NCBI GenBank assembly: GCA_024663395.1
Contig: JANFAH010000038.1
Span: forward strand, 62,001 to 126,000
From: Pisolithus tinctorius
Lineage: Eukaryota > Basidiomycota > Agaricomycetes > Boletales > Pisolithaceae
Direction: 5' to 3'
Length of the DNA stretch: 64,000 bases
A program made the translations under genes and the position numbers. The number at the start of each line of letters is the position of its first letter. The first letter of the stretch is position 1. The notes under the pieces were generated by a model. The model saw only the letters and a program-made list of their open reading frames with translations. It did no database searches and was not told where the DNA came from. Positions 45,504-56,089 of the stretch are shown one piece after another.

Positions 45504-46065
45504 CATCCTCTGCCACATATCCTTTTTTTTTCTGTCCAAATTTGTTTAGTACGAGTATGTACCATGTCGTAAAGCAGGCTGAATCAATTCGATGATTTGG
45601 AATGTTGCCTGTGACTGAACTTTAATCTCACGCTTTGTGCTCACTGCCTTTTTTTTTGTTGATAGCAACGTGTTATTCACTGACACTCCCACTGCCAGGC
45701 AAGGAATGTTCCCATCCCCCTTCACTGCTATTGACACTTTATCTGCATCAAGATCTGCACCATTTAATTCTTTGAGACTCATTCTGCTCGGTATGTGTGA
45801 CATCTTGATGATGGGGTTCCTGCTCACTGTGATGTTGATAGTGACTTTTGTTTTTAACTGCTCAAGACTTGTGCTCTGGTAAGTAGGATCCTACTTGGCT
45901 GTATGTGGTGATCTGACAAATTTTCTGTGTAGTTTTTCCCTTCCAGAGGTTCATCATCTGGTCAAAATCCCCTTGGACTGACACCCCCTGCTGACTTCAT
46001 GTCGCGCTTTCCACCACCTGTTGACTTCGAGTCCCAGGCGTACCACTGTTGGCTTTGCGTCGCAG
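45504..46065. other. Intergenic stretch, no gene seen
   Basis: Short frames at 45,546-45,827 (minus) and 45,637-45,882 (plus) overlap and have no family features. The right end repeats TGTTGACTTCGAGTC-type words also seen near 42,770-42,830. Confidence 0.35.
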
Positions 46066-47907
46066 TGTCACACACCAAAGGTGTTGTGGACATGGTTACA
46101 GCTGACTCTGCCTAACTCGTTGATGAGTTGCACACCCATGCCATGCAGATGAAGACTAAAGGCCTCATGTGTAGAAAAACTGTTGGATGTTAACAGTCAT
46201 CCTTTGCACAAGAACAAGTCGTCAGTGCTAAAGAGAAAAGAGGAAGCGAGTTAAGCACATGTTAAAGGTTTTTAGCGCCTGTGTACGGCATTCCGGTTTT
46301 CGTCATATCTCCACTGTTTCCAAAGATATCAACTCCGTTCCCACACTCGCTTAAAGTGCTCAGCCCCACGATTCTTCCTTCCAAATTTGGAGAGGATCCT
46401 CGCACCCTGCACGTTTCTACAGCACTCCATCCATCAGATGCTCATTTCACTAAGTCCATCAATCATGGCCACCTCTTCGTCGATCATCTTGCTTGTCTCA
46501 TTTGCCAGAGACAGTGGCTACGTATATCTGCCAGGCATTCCCACCAGCTTCCGTCCTGAAGCCCCCTGGTTCATTCCATCGTTGTCAGCCCCGTCTCATC
46601 CCATGCAGCTTGGTCAGCGTGTTCTCCTTGTCAGTATGACTTCCAGAAGGACATTCTTTGGTCGCCTCAGGTCTGTCACTCGGTTAGAAAGGTCTTATGT
46701 GGTCATTTCGGTCTCCCCAGTTGATGAAGCATATGGATTGTTCCTCCCTGCTCCCTGCACTGTCTTTATTCCAGTCTCGTCCATCATTCTTCCCACATTG
46801 CGACAGCTGCAGTATAATATACTGTCCTCCAGCTTCCCTGATTGCATTCATGACGAGTATGACATGCATCTTGCCTTCTTACTGCAAGATCCAGCAGAAG
46901 ACATTCCCCCTTCTCCTCCTCCTCCATCAGAACCCCATTCATGAAGTTTTTGTTAACTTTGCTGAGAGGATGGAAGGGTGGGAGATGCGATCGCATATGC
47001 TCTCATTGCCCCACAGACCCCCAATGCCCTAGCCCCCTTTGACACCTGACTCATGCCCTTCAATTCTGGAATTAATACTTCCCTATCTGGAAACACCGTC
47101 CATCTGTCATGCCATCTTTGGATCTAGAGATGTCTCCACCAAGATCTAACTTGCATCACCACCCCCTAATGTGATATCAGTGCACTTACTCAGTTTCTGA
47201 TTCTATTTGACTCATTTTGTGATGTTTTGACTATCCTTGACTCGTTTATTGCCAATACTTACCAATCCTCTGTGCTTGCTTACTTTTCATTTCTTGCTTA
47301 CTCATCATGATTACTCAGTCCTTACTCATTACTTACCAAGTGTTTGTGCCTTGTTTGTCACAAGCTGTGCTCCCCCCACAGTATATAAACCCCCATGTAC
47401 TTAGCTAAAAAAAAAGCAATTCAGAAGCAGTCCAGCAGTCAGTCCAGCGCCTATCTTGTCGTCGACAGTTGAGGCTCCACGAAGGGGTCTACCTGTCATC
47501 ATTTGTATACTTGGTAGTTGAGGCTCATGCGGAAGAGTCTATCTGCCTCCATCATTCATCTGAAGCTTCCTCTTAGTCAGCAGTCTTAGTCATCCCTCCA
47601 CTCCTGCATAACTCGTCAATGACTTGCGCCAGGAGCACATTTCATCGAAGTCCATTATTCCAAGAAGTCCTTTCGACTGAACACCTTCACTCTGTTCAGC
47701 ATCCCCTCCTCAGTCATCATCCATTCATCCACTCCTGCATAACTCATCAACGACTTGTGCCAGGAGCACCTGCCACCAAAGTTCCCCCCCACACATTTAG
47801 GTTTCTCTGCACTCCAGGTTCTGCAGAGGCAAACCACCACTCGCTCTTATTTGTCTTTTGTGTTGGATTTGTTTGGTTTTCACCAGCATTCCACACTTTG
47901 ACTCACA
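46066..47907 (+). mobile_element. 1.84-kb solo-LTR-like element, copy 3, next to KDZ
   Basis: TGTCACACACC..GACTCACA, flanked by GCAG (46,062-46,065) and GCGG (47,908-47,911). The TATA box at 47,382-47,389 points toward the KDZ start codon at 47,931. The palindrome at 46,114-46,129 reads AACTCGTTGATGAGTT. The element is nearly colinear with copies 1 and 2. Confidence 0.8.
46465..46944 (+). CDS. LTR-encoded 159-aa ORF, copy 3
   Basis: The same length and frame as copy 1: MATSSSIILLVSFARDSGYV at the start, EAPWFIPSLSAPSHPMQLGQ in the middle and a PPSPPPPSEP tail. Differences from copy 1 are few and scattered (for example Arg for His in FFGRL, Asp for Asn in PVDEAYG). Intactness in two copies, beside elements full of stops, is the main reason to list it. 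No domain is recognised. Confidence 0.45.
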   Translation: MATSSSIILLVSFARDSGYVYLPGIPTSFRPEAPWFIPSLSAPSHPMQLGQRVLLVSMTSRRTFFGRLRSVTRLERSYVVISVSPVDEAYGLFLPAPCTVFIPVSSIILPTLRQLQYNILSSSFPDCIHDEYDMHLAFLLQDPAEDIPPSPPPPSEPHS

Positions 47908-47930
47908 GCGGTTTCCAGAACAATCTGAGA

Positions 47931-50850
47931 TGGCTGTTCACCGTCCAAAGCCTCAGAAGCATCGCAATGCTTCGCCTTCTATGAGTAATTCTAATATTGT
48001 GAGTTTTCCCTGTCTTCAAGCCTCATGTTGTGCTCATCATTTCTCTACAGGCCTCCTCCGCTTCATCTGTCCAAGCTGGTCTGGTACCCAGTGTACTCAC
48101 TGACCATCCTTCATCTTTGTCTGGTAATGAGCCATCGCTTTGTACTTCTGGCCCTTCAGTGTGTGCAATTTCATTATGGTATTCTTCATATCATCTTAGC
48201 TCCCCTACAGGTCCTATCGATGTTGTCTGCCTCAACCAACTGGCTGCCCGATGTAGCCACTCCATCATCAAACAACCAAGTGTCACTTGGTATACCTGCC
48301 CCTTCAGTATGTTCTGATCCTATGTCTAAGAGGTTATACGTGTTTACTTTTAGGTAGAATATGACACAGTCATTGTTTGTCCCTCCTCCCCTAGCTTGTC
48401 AACGCCGCCCTTTTGGTACGAAAGCGCTGTACCTCCCTGCACCTCCACCTGTCTTTGTACTTCCAGGCCGCCAACGCCATGCTCAAGATACTGCTGCAAT
48501 GCCACATCGCCCTCAGCACCAACCTGTTGATGTCTTCAATGCTGTGAATGAGCTCGAACTCAGTGAGGTTGGCTTGCCTTCATGTCCGAGTGGTTCACAG
48601 AAGCGCAAGAACCAATGGCAACGGTGGTCACAAGATATCATTCCAGCACTTCTCAAGCCCTACATGTGCTATCTCGAGGCATCCCAATCCCTCCGCATGG
48701 TGGTAGACCCCCCAGTCATCCATTGATGTTGCACTTGCACAGTGTATCAACTCACTGTTTGCTGTCTCTTCTTTGACCGTATGTGACCCTTTTGTTGTTT
48801 GCTCTTATGATGCTTATGTATACCCAGGTTTGGAGGACGTTGGGATAAGCTACTGTGCATGCACCCCAGCTCCTATATGCCTCATGGGCCATGGGTTATT
48901 TGCATCATCTCCTGTGGTACCTACTCTGGCAGTTGACCTTCGTGTACTGGAGTTTGTAAAGAAGCTCTTTGTCTGGCTAACCCCAAACACAACTGCATGG
49001 TGTGAAGCACTTGAAAGCTTCCTGGATGGTCGAGGGTATAGACTCCCATTCAAGGTATGTACTTTTCCAAACACCATCACTGGATCTCTGCCTTTGTCTT
49101 CACATCCACCCTGTATGCTACTTCTTGTATTGGTATATCATCATGGTTTGAATGTACATTTACCCACACAAATATCTCTGGTGTAATGATGGGTGCTTAT
49201 TCAAATAACCAGGACAATCTCCGGTGGCGTTTCAGTAATGCTTATCATTGGTATACTGTATTGACAATATATGTGGAGGACCATATTTCTGCTATGGTCC
49301 AGTCCTTTTGCCCAAACTCCATGCCACAGCAAGATAGCCCCTGGCCAAGTGACTACCTATGTGTTCACTGTCCTCTTTGCTTTGGGGGAGGTGACTTACA
49401 GAGCTCTAACCCTCCTCAGGATGAGTGAGTCAATGACAAGCTCATTGTTGCTGACTAGATGACTGAGACCCAATAGCTTTGACTGCATTGTCTGCTTAGA
49501 TGCATGTTTCACTCAGAAGAGAACCAACAAATCTGCCACTGATGACCCTCCCAATCCCACCAGCACTGTATTCATCCCTGAGTCAGAGGTGAAGGCCATG
49601 GAGGTTTTCATTGAGAAACAGAGATCCCTCCCAACCAGTCAACATCATTCTCAGACTCAAAACCAGCAGGACAGGTTGGAGGATGGAATGAGGGTGCCTG
49701 CCTCTGTGTTGGATGGGTGTGGAGATTCTTTCCATGCAGCAGATGAGAAGAGGCAAAAGGCCAGCACACAATTTTTTGCAGATACAGGGCTTATGGCTTT
49801 GTTGTGTCGTCATGATCGTGTCCTCTGGTTGGTTAATATGACATCAGCAGGTGAAAAGCAGCACTATGCCCTAGCACTGGTGAAACATCTCTTTGACCAT
49901 CTCCCTGCCAAGATGACTGTTGGCCTCTTATATGACATTGGTTGTCAATTGGAGCATAGCTGTCAAAAGTGGAAACTCCTTGATGATGGGATACTCTCCA
50001 GGTTGAAGTGTGGTATTTCTGTCTTCCATGCTTATGGTCATCAATGGCCATGCCAATTGGTATATCACCCACATAAATGTGTAGGCTTTGGCTTGTCAGA
50101 TGGTGAGGGGTGTGAGCGACTATGGAGTGCCCTAAAAATGCTTATTCCAATTCTTCAAGTTTCTGGGGTAAGCATTGACTCTTCTTCAAATATAATTCCA
50201 GTGCTCATTTTACCCTTAGTATCATCAGAGATTATTTGTCCTTGACAATCAAATTCGACACTTGGACAAGAAGTCTTTTGATGCATTTGGCCAGTGGCTG
50301 AGCAGGAAATGGTCCCTCTGCAAAAGTAGGAAATTGGTGGCTTTGGAGGCTCTTCATGCTCTGCATGTTGACATGCAGACTCTACAGCATGAGTGGGCTG
50401 CACAAGTACATGCACAAACTCAACTTCTACCTCGTTAGTCTGTTCCCTTTGTGTGATCATATGACTCACCAACCTGTAGGTCAGTCAAAGAACAAGGGTT
50501 CTGAACAGTTGGCACATGTTCTTGCCCTGGAGAAAACAGTTGAGGACTATCAGTGCCGTGTGGATCAGTTAGAGAAGGATCTTGTTGATGATCGTGTCAA
50601 TGACATTGTTGACTACAATCTACAACTTGCTGCAGCAAAAGGGTCACTGTCAAAGGCAGCCCAGGACCTCAAGAAGAAAAAGGCTTCATTGGGACTTTCT
50701 GCCCAAACTGACCTTCATCTGCTGAGGAACAACAAGTGGCTCCAAACACAAACAAATGCACAAGCACTTAAGGTTCGGATAAGGGAATGACTTTGTCAGC
50801 GCAAGTTTGAGTTCCAGCAACTACAATGGTCATATGGGACCTCTTCCAGT
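47931..50850 (+). pseudogene. KDZ transposase (Kyakuja-Dileera-Zisupton), nearly complete
   Basis: KDZ transposases move DNA elements common in mushroom genomes. The frame opens with MAVHRPKPQK at 47,931 and small exons follow to 48,360. The N-terminal block (48,360-48,726) has DVFNAVNELELSEVGLPSCP and IIPALLKPYMCYLEASQSLR. After an intron (phase 1, about 48,780-48,828) come a Cys-rich part (YCACTPAPICLMGHGLF) and TLAVDLRVLEFVKKLF, then NTTAWCEALESFLDGRGYR. The exon from 49,213 reads DNLRWRFSNAYHWYTVL. The core (49,495-50,167) has RVPASVLDGCGDSFHAADEK, FADTGLMALLCRHDRVLWLV, TVGLLYDIGCQLEHSCQKW and GFGLSDGEGCERLWSALKML. A coiled coil lies at 50,480-50,790. TGA at 48,724-48,726 and at 50,788-50,790 interrupt the frame where Arg is expected. 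It ends abruptly near 50,850 against the Copia fragment. Confidence 0.8.
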
Positions 50851-50947
50851 AGTGAGCAATTTTTTATTTCTGGCTGCTATGTTCAATAACATCATGTAGA
50901 AAACCATTTACAGTCACATGTGGAGTCATCCATAAAACAGTAGGTGT

Positions 50948-52960
50948 TCAATTCTTTAGCCAGATGGAATGGTGTACTGCTTCACCCCAAAGGGAGCAAG
51001 GCAAGCCACTCTCATGCAACATAGCATGGACTTTCTCCAATAGGGTGTGGTTTAGTTGTTCAGTGATCCCATTATGCTGTGGGGTGTCATGCATGGTAAG
51101 TTTCTGCTTCGTACTGGCTGCCTTTAAGTATATCATGAATTCCTTCCCTAGGTACTTGCCACCTCGATCGGAGTGGAGGACTTTTATGCAAGCATCATGT
51201 TGGGTGCAACATATGGCTTCAAACTCTTTGTAGGTGGTGAAGGCCTCACTCTTCTGGCAAAGAAGGTGGATGTAGGTAAGCCACATCTTATCATCAGTGA
51301 AGGTGATTTAGTAATGTCGTCCACCAAGCATTTCCACAGGCACAGGTCCCCAGAGGTCAGTGTGTACCCCTCCCATGAACCCTCGGGTTTGCTCTCTGGT
51401 GTGTTCCTTTGCAACAGGCTTCCTTGTTGCCTTCACATATCTGCAGGCTTCACAGAAGGTTGGTTCATCTTTTGACAAGTCGAACTTCAGACCTGACATG
51501 AGTCCCTTTTCAGCTAGGCAATGCACAATGGATGTGGAGATATGTCCCATCCTACAGTGGAGTTCCATCATGGTGACTGTTTCAGCTGCTGCATTAATGC
51601 TGTTGTGATCGTCATCATGGATGACACAATAGAGTCCAGCCTTAGACTTGGGAATGCAGCCAACAATGTCATTGGTAGAGTCTCTGATGACACAGGCACC
51701 TTCAGTGAAGGTTATGGAATAGCCTAGCTGGCCAAGGTGACTGATGGACATGAGGGTGTACCCAACCTCTGGTGAGTACAACACTTTGGTGAGTCACAGT
51801 TTTGTCACTTCATACCCATTTGGCACCTCGATGACCAATTCTCCCATAGCTGTAGCACTGAAAAGCTGTTTGTTGGTGGCTGAGAACAATCTGGGTGGTA
51901 TCATCATTAGACTCTCAAACTTCTCCTTATAAGGGGAGATGTGTCGAGTGGATCCAGAGTTGTAGAGTTCAATGGTAGGTGCGCTGATAGGGCCATCATT
52001 TACAAGGTTCATGGATTCTGGGGAGGTGTTAGTGGGTTGGGTGGGGTTTGTAGTGTCATCTTGGGGTAAGTCCTCCTCGTCTGCATCCTCCATTTCGCTG
52101 AACCAGCCATCATCAGTAACAACAAAGCAGCATTGATTGTCATCATCATCTGATGACATGCTTAATAGTTCAAGGAGCAGGACTTCATTGTCAAGTCCCC
52201 CCAGGGCAAGCACTGAGAAGGCACCCTCTTCTTTGGAGTCAAGCATTACAGCATGCACAGATCCATTTGCTGTGGTAAGTTGCATTTCTTTCTTAGTTTT
52301 GTCTGGGTTTGGACACTGCACTTTGTAGTGTTCCCTTGACCCACAGTTCCAGCATGGTCCCTGCAGGTGAGCATGCCCTCTTGAACTCCCCCCTTATCCA
52401 CCATTTCTGCCATTTCCCTGCCCCTGACTGGAGTAGTTCCCAGGGGTCAAAGCTAAGGCCTCATTGCCATCATGGGCCTTTTTTTTCAATCATAAGTTTC
52501 GAGTCTCCTTATGGCCTCACCATTCTGACTCTTCAATGATCAGAGAGATGAGGATGTCAGGGTCAATGGTTTGTGTTGGACTGTACAGGCAGGCTGTTGC
52601 TAGCTGTCCAGATGCAAAACTAGCAAGGTACTTAGGCAGTGACTGGATGATGGTCAAACAGTAATCCGTTTCTTCGATCTGTACACTGACAGCAGCTAAC
52701 TCATCTCTCTTTGTATGCAGATTGTCCAAGAACTGGCAGATGTCACCATTGACAGGGCACTGCAAGTTCAAAAACTTGGTGCAAAGGTCGGTCTGTGTGT
52801 AAGTCAGTTTATTCTGGAAAATTCACAGGTGGTGGTGCTGGCAGACTGCAAATTTTCTGTCAGCCTCCCAGTTGCAGCAGCTCATCTTCAGTGGCAGGGA
52901 TGGCCATTTGGAGTGTCTGACAGCTTGTGATGGCACCAGCATCGTCGATCATACAGGATG
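50948..52960 (-). mobile_element. Truncated Ty1/Copia retrotransposon (gag to integrase)
   Basis: On the minus strand from right to left: a UBN2-type gag (52,900-52,517; LTYTQTDLCTKFLNLQCP, TDYCLTIIQSLPKYLASFAS), a zinc-knuckle area near 52,330-52,380, a protease site (ELYNSGSTRHISPYKEKFES) and a pre-integrase domain (51,784-51,308; MMELHCRMGHISTSIVHCLA, FCEACRYVKATRKP). The integrase core follows (51,286-50,948; IKVLHSDRGGKYLGKEF and TPQHNGITEQLNHTLLEKVH). The protease triad DSG is NSG here (codon 51,959-51,961). RT and RNase H are absent, as the element stops at 50,945 beside the KDZ end. No LTR is seen. Confidence 0.8.
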
Positions 52961-54440
52961 GTGTCAGGACATGGAAGCAAATGTGGGGGGTGACTCACCT
53001 TCAGCACTGAACTCAGGGTCCAAATGGAATGCCATCAATGTCGCTTAGACCTTTGGGTGGCTCCAATTGCGATTGGTATTGAGACATAGACCTACTCTAA
53101 GATTTATCAGTATAACGAGCTGGCAGTTTGAGCCTTTGAGGTCTTAGCTATTCTTGGAATGTGAATGTGTGTCGGGCAACCTCAGAAGTTGGTGGGGGGC
53201 AGTTATGGTGTCCCCTACAACTCACTGTGCTGCATCAAGCACTTGAGCTCAGTTGTTGACTTGGCATGTGTGACAGAATGCCATGATAGGCCCATGAGCT
53301 AAATTGGTTTGTACCAAGCTGCATCTAATATACATACTACAAAACTGACATAATATGACATGTTGAGCCTGGCCTATTATTGGTATCAAGTGGTTTATCA
53401 TGGGTGGGCTGCCATCTAAGTGACAGAATACTGGTCACCACAAATCGACTGCACTCATTCTGCATAGTATATGTACAGTACAGTGTAACTGTGTAACCCT
53501 AGCTGGTGCCTGTGTAACAGCATGAATTGGCTGGACATATCATGTATGAAACTCCCTACCCTGCTAGTACTGTACTGTATGTAATACCATAATGACTTGT
53601 GGCATCACATGGAACCCAAGTTGGCAAGTGGGCAACATCAAGCTTCAAGGGTCTTGCCCTGTCAAATAGCTCACCAATTTTATTGGTTCGACCTTGCGAA
53701 TCCAGCCAGTGTGGTCGCAAAAATTGGCATACATTTCCTGTTGCAAATTCACTTTGCAGCACTTTACAATTGCATCCAGCACTTTGCAGTTCAAACTGGT
53801 TCATGGCCTCAAGGACATCACAGCACTAACATCATCGCTTAGGGCAGGTTCAGGTGGTGTATCGCAGCTCTGCACATGCTGGCAAGAACCCTTGCCTCCT
53901 CCCTTCATTCCCTCTTCATTGCCTGATGCTCTTCAAGCTCTCACTGCCATCCATGGCCATTGAATGATTATTATTGGTGAGTACCTGCCAGTGCTGATCT
54001 GAGCGTTTCAGCCAGCTGACATGTTGCTATTGCCACTCCCATTATCTGCTTGGCACTGATAAGCTCTCGAAACCAATCTCCCACTCATGACTTCATCCAC
54101 CATGATGCCTTACATCGACAAGTGGTCAGCCCAGTCTTTGTCAGCTGGGTGCTGGCTATGTCAGCCAGCTCTTTTTTTGTCACTCCCTTGCTCGACTTCC
54201 TCCAGACGAGTCACTGTGCTCAGAGCATCATGAGAGACTGTAAACTGTGGCTGGTCAGTACTTGATGGCTCTCTTCCCTTCTGGTGCATTGATGCACTGT
54301 TCATAATTAGCTTCTTATGCCCACAGGAAGACCCTGCACACTCAGTGAGTTCACTGCTGAGCACTCTGACCTCTCTGGTGACAAAGCAGGTTTGCTTGCC
54401 ATGGGTTTAATGCCCAGTTAGTGGCCTGCTGTGCTCGGTC
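52961..54440. other. Low-similarity stretch before the nuclease gene
   Basis: Frames at 53,597-53,963 (plus) and 53,556-53,804 (minus) overlap and match nothing known to me. Part of this stretch should hold the N-terminal exons of the XPG-like gene, but I cannot identify the expected start motif, so that end is probably decayed. Confidence 0.35.
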
Positions 54441-54449
54441 CATCTTGTC

Positions 54450-55981
54450 CCTGACAAATGACACTAGCACTTGGATGTTCTCACTCCTTAATGTATTCTC
54501 ATGGCATTGAGCCAGTACAGGTCAGTTGCATGAAATGCCAACCATCTTCTGTTGCCTCTCCACCATCTCTCAGATGCTCCTCCACCCCTACTTTGTTTTC
54601 GATGGACCAGACTGCCCTCAAATCAATAGGGGAAAAGACATCCTGGGCTGGTCCCCTCCATTGCTCCTTGTGCAGCGCTTTCAAGAACTTCTGATGGCAT
54701 TTGGCTTTGACTGGCATGTAGTAGGTCACTCACTGTGGATCTCACTCAATGCTAATGCAGCTCACCAGGCTCCAGGAGAGGCAGAGGCAGAGCTCAGCTG
54801 CCTTCAGTCATGTGGGTTTATTGATGCTGTGGTGACCCCTTACGACAATGCACTACTGTTTGGTGCAACCTGTGTTCTCCACAGGTGAGTCTGTTCACAC
54901 ATAGAAACATGGCTGGTGACTGTCTGACTCACCATAAACAATAGCATCCATGGGGATGAAGACATGGAAGTCTACTTGGCAGGAGCCATAGAAAATAGTG
55001 CTGCCCTGGAATGGGGTGATCTCCTTCTGATCACACTGATGAGCAGTGCAGACAGTGATGTAAGTACTGTATCTGGTACCCCGAAAGCATTACTTGATTA
55101 TGGCTTTGGAAGGACCCTCCTTGAAGCTGCCATCTCACTCCAGTTTGTCGAGTTCATGGAATTCATTGCTAAGTGGTGCAACAATGTCTGTGAGGTACTA
55201 AGAACAGATCCTCAGCACTTCCTGGGACATAGGTCCCATGAGCTTGCTCACATCATCAAGGAGGAACACTTTGAGTTCCCTGACCCCACCATCCTGGCAA
55301 TGTATCTGTCACCCCTCACCTTGTGGTTAGACAGTGGACATTCCCCCATTCCCTGTGTGATGTCTCATCAGCCTAACCTCACCACCCTGGTGGCATTCTG
55401 CTTGCAGTGCCTTGGCTGGCCACTGGACACTGTCCAGTCTGCATTGATGGATGCTTGTGCTGGTGCAGCCATGCATGCCCTTCTACAGGTGAGTTTCACA
55501 ATTATGCCAAATATACCCATCCCATCTCATCATCCACCATATGCAGCTGCCAGGCAACATTGATGGTGAGGGCTTGTGACATGGCATTCAGGTCAACAGC
55601 TATTTCCACAAGTCACTGCCTATGTACAGGCTCTCTGTGCCAAGCTGGTTCCTTCCATTGCCAGTGGAGGTGGATCCATCAGCCATTGTGCATATGTCGC
55701 CACTGGGTGAGGTCAGTAATGGTAACCCATTCTATGAAGTGGAGGTCCCTGTGGTCATGTTGGAATACTCGAGGCCTGACTTGGTGCAAGGCACTGTTGC
55801 TCTATTGTCCTGGCCATCTTGCATGGAATTGGTGGATGAGGATGCTGGTCTTCAACCACCTGAGCCAATGGTTAACCTTGTTCCACTGATTCCCAAAGCT
55901 AGAGTGATTGACTTGACAGGTGGTGAGGACACACCATGTCTTGAAACTGGAGACATTGTTCTCATGAGGAGTGAGGACTAG
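54450..55981 (+). pseudogene. XPG-I / GEN1-like flap-endonuclease family protein, catalytic residues lost
   Basis: XPG/FEN1/GEN1 nucleases cut branched DNA using clustered acidic residues. Exons: to 54,884; 54,945-55,488; 55,592-55,981 (stop TAG), with consensus splice sites and frame kept. Seen are HPYFVFDGPDCPQINRGKD (N-domain Asp), QRFQELLMAFGFDWH, APGEAEAEL is represented by QAPGEAEAELSCLQSCGFID (I-domain Glu pair), then VVTPYDNALLFGA. Family members usually have D-x-D at that last position; here it is Y-D-N, so both metal-binding Asp are gone. A helix-two-turn-helix area follows (LLITLMSSADSDVS, DYGFGRTLLEAA). The C-terminal exon ends with ARVIDLTGGEDTPC. A TGA at 54,508-54,510 lies in frame upstream. 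The true N-terminus is not recognisable. Transposon-linked copies of this family are common in Agaricomycetes. Confidence 0.65.
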
Positions 55982-56089
55982 TCATGCCTAGTACATGTAT
56001 TTGTAGTGTTGTATCAGTTCATGAGTGGCACATTGTGTGCACTATTCATCCCATCCCTCACAAACTTTGAAGCTGTCAGCAGTGTACTG

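Noticed and set aside
35043..47907. Copies 2 and 3 of the TGTCACAC repeat as the two LTRs of one 12.9-kb retrotransposon (outer flanks both GCGG)
   Set aside because: Gypsy gag continues on both sides of copy 2, and the DNA between the copies includes a Gypsy LTR and several unrelated genes, with no pol belonging to this LTR. Two solo insertions explain the data better.
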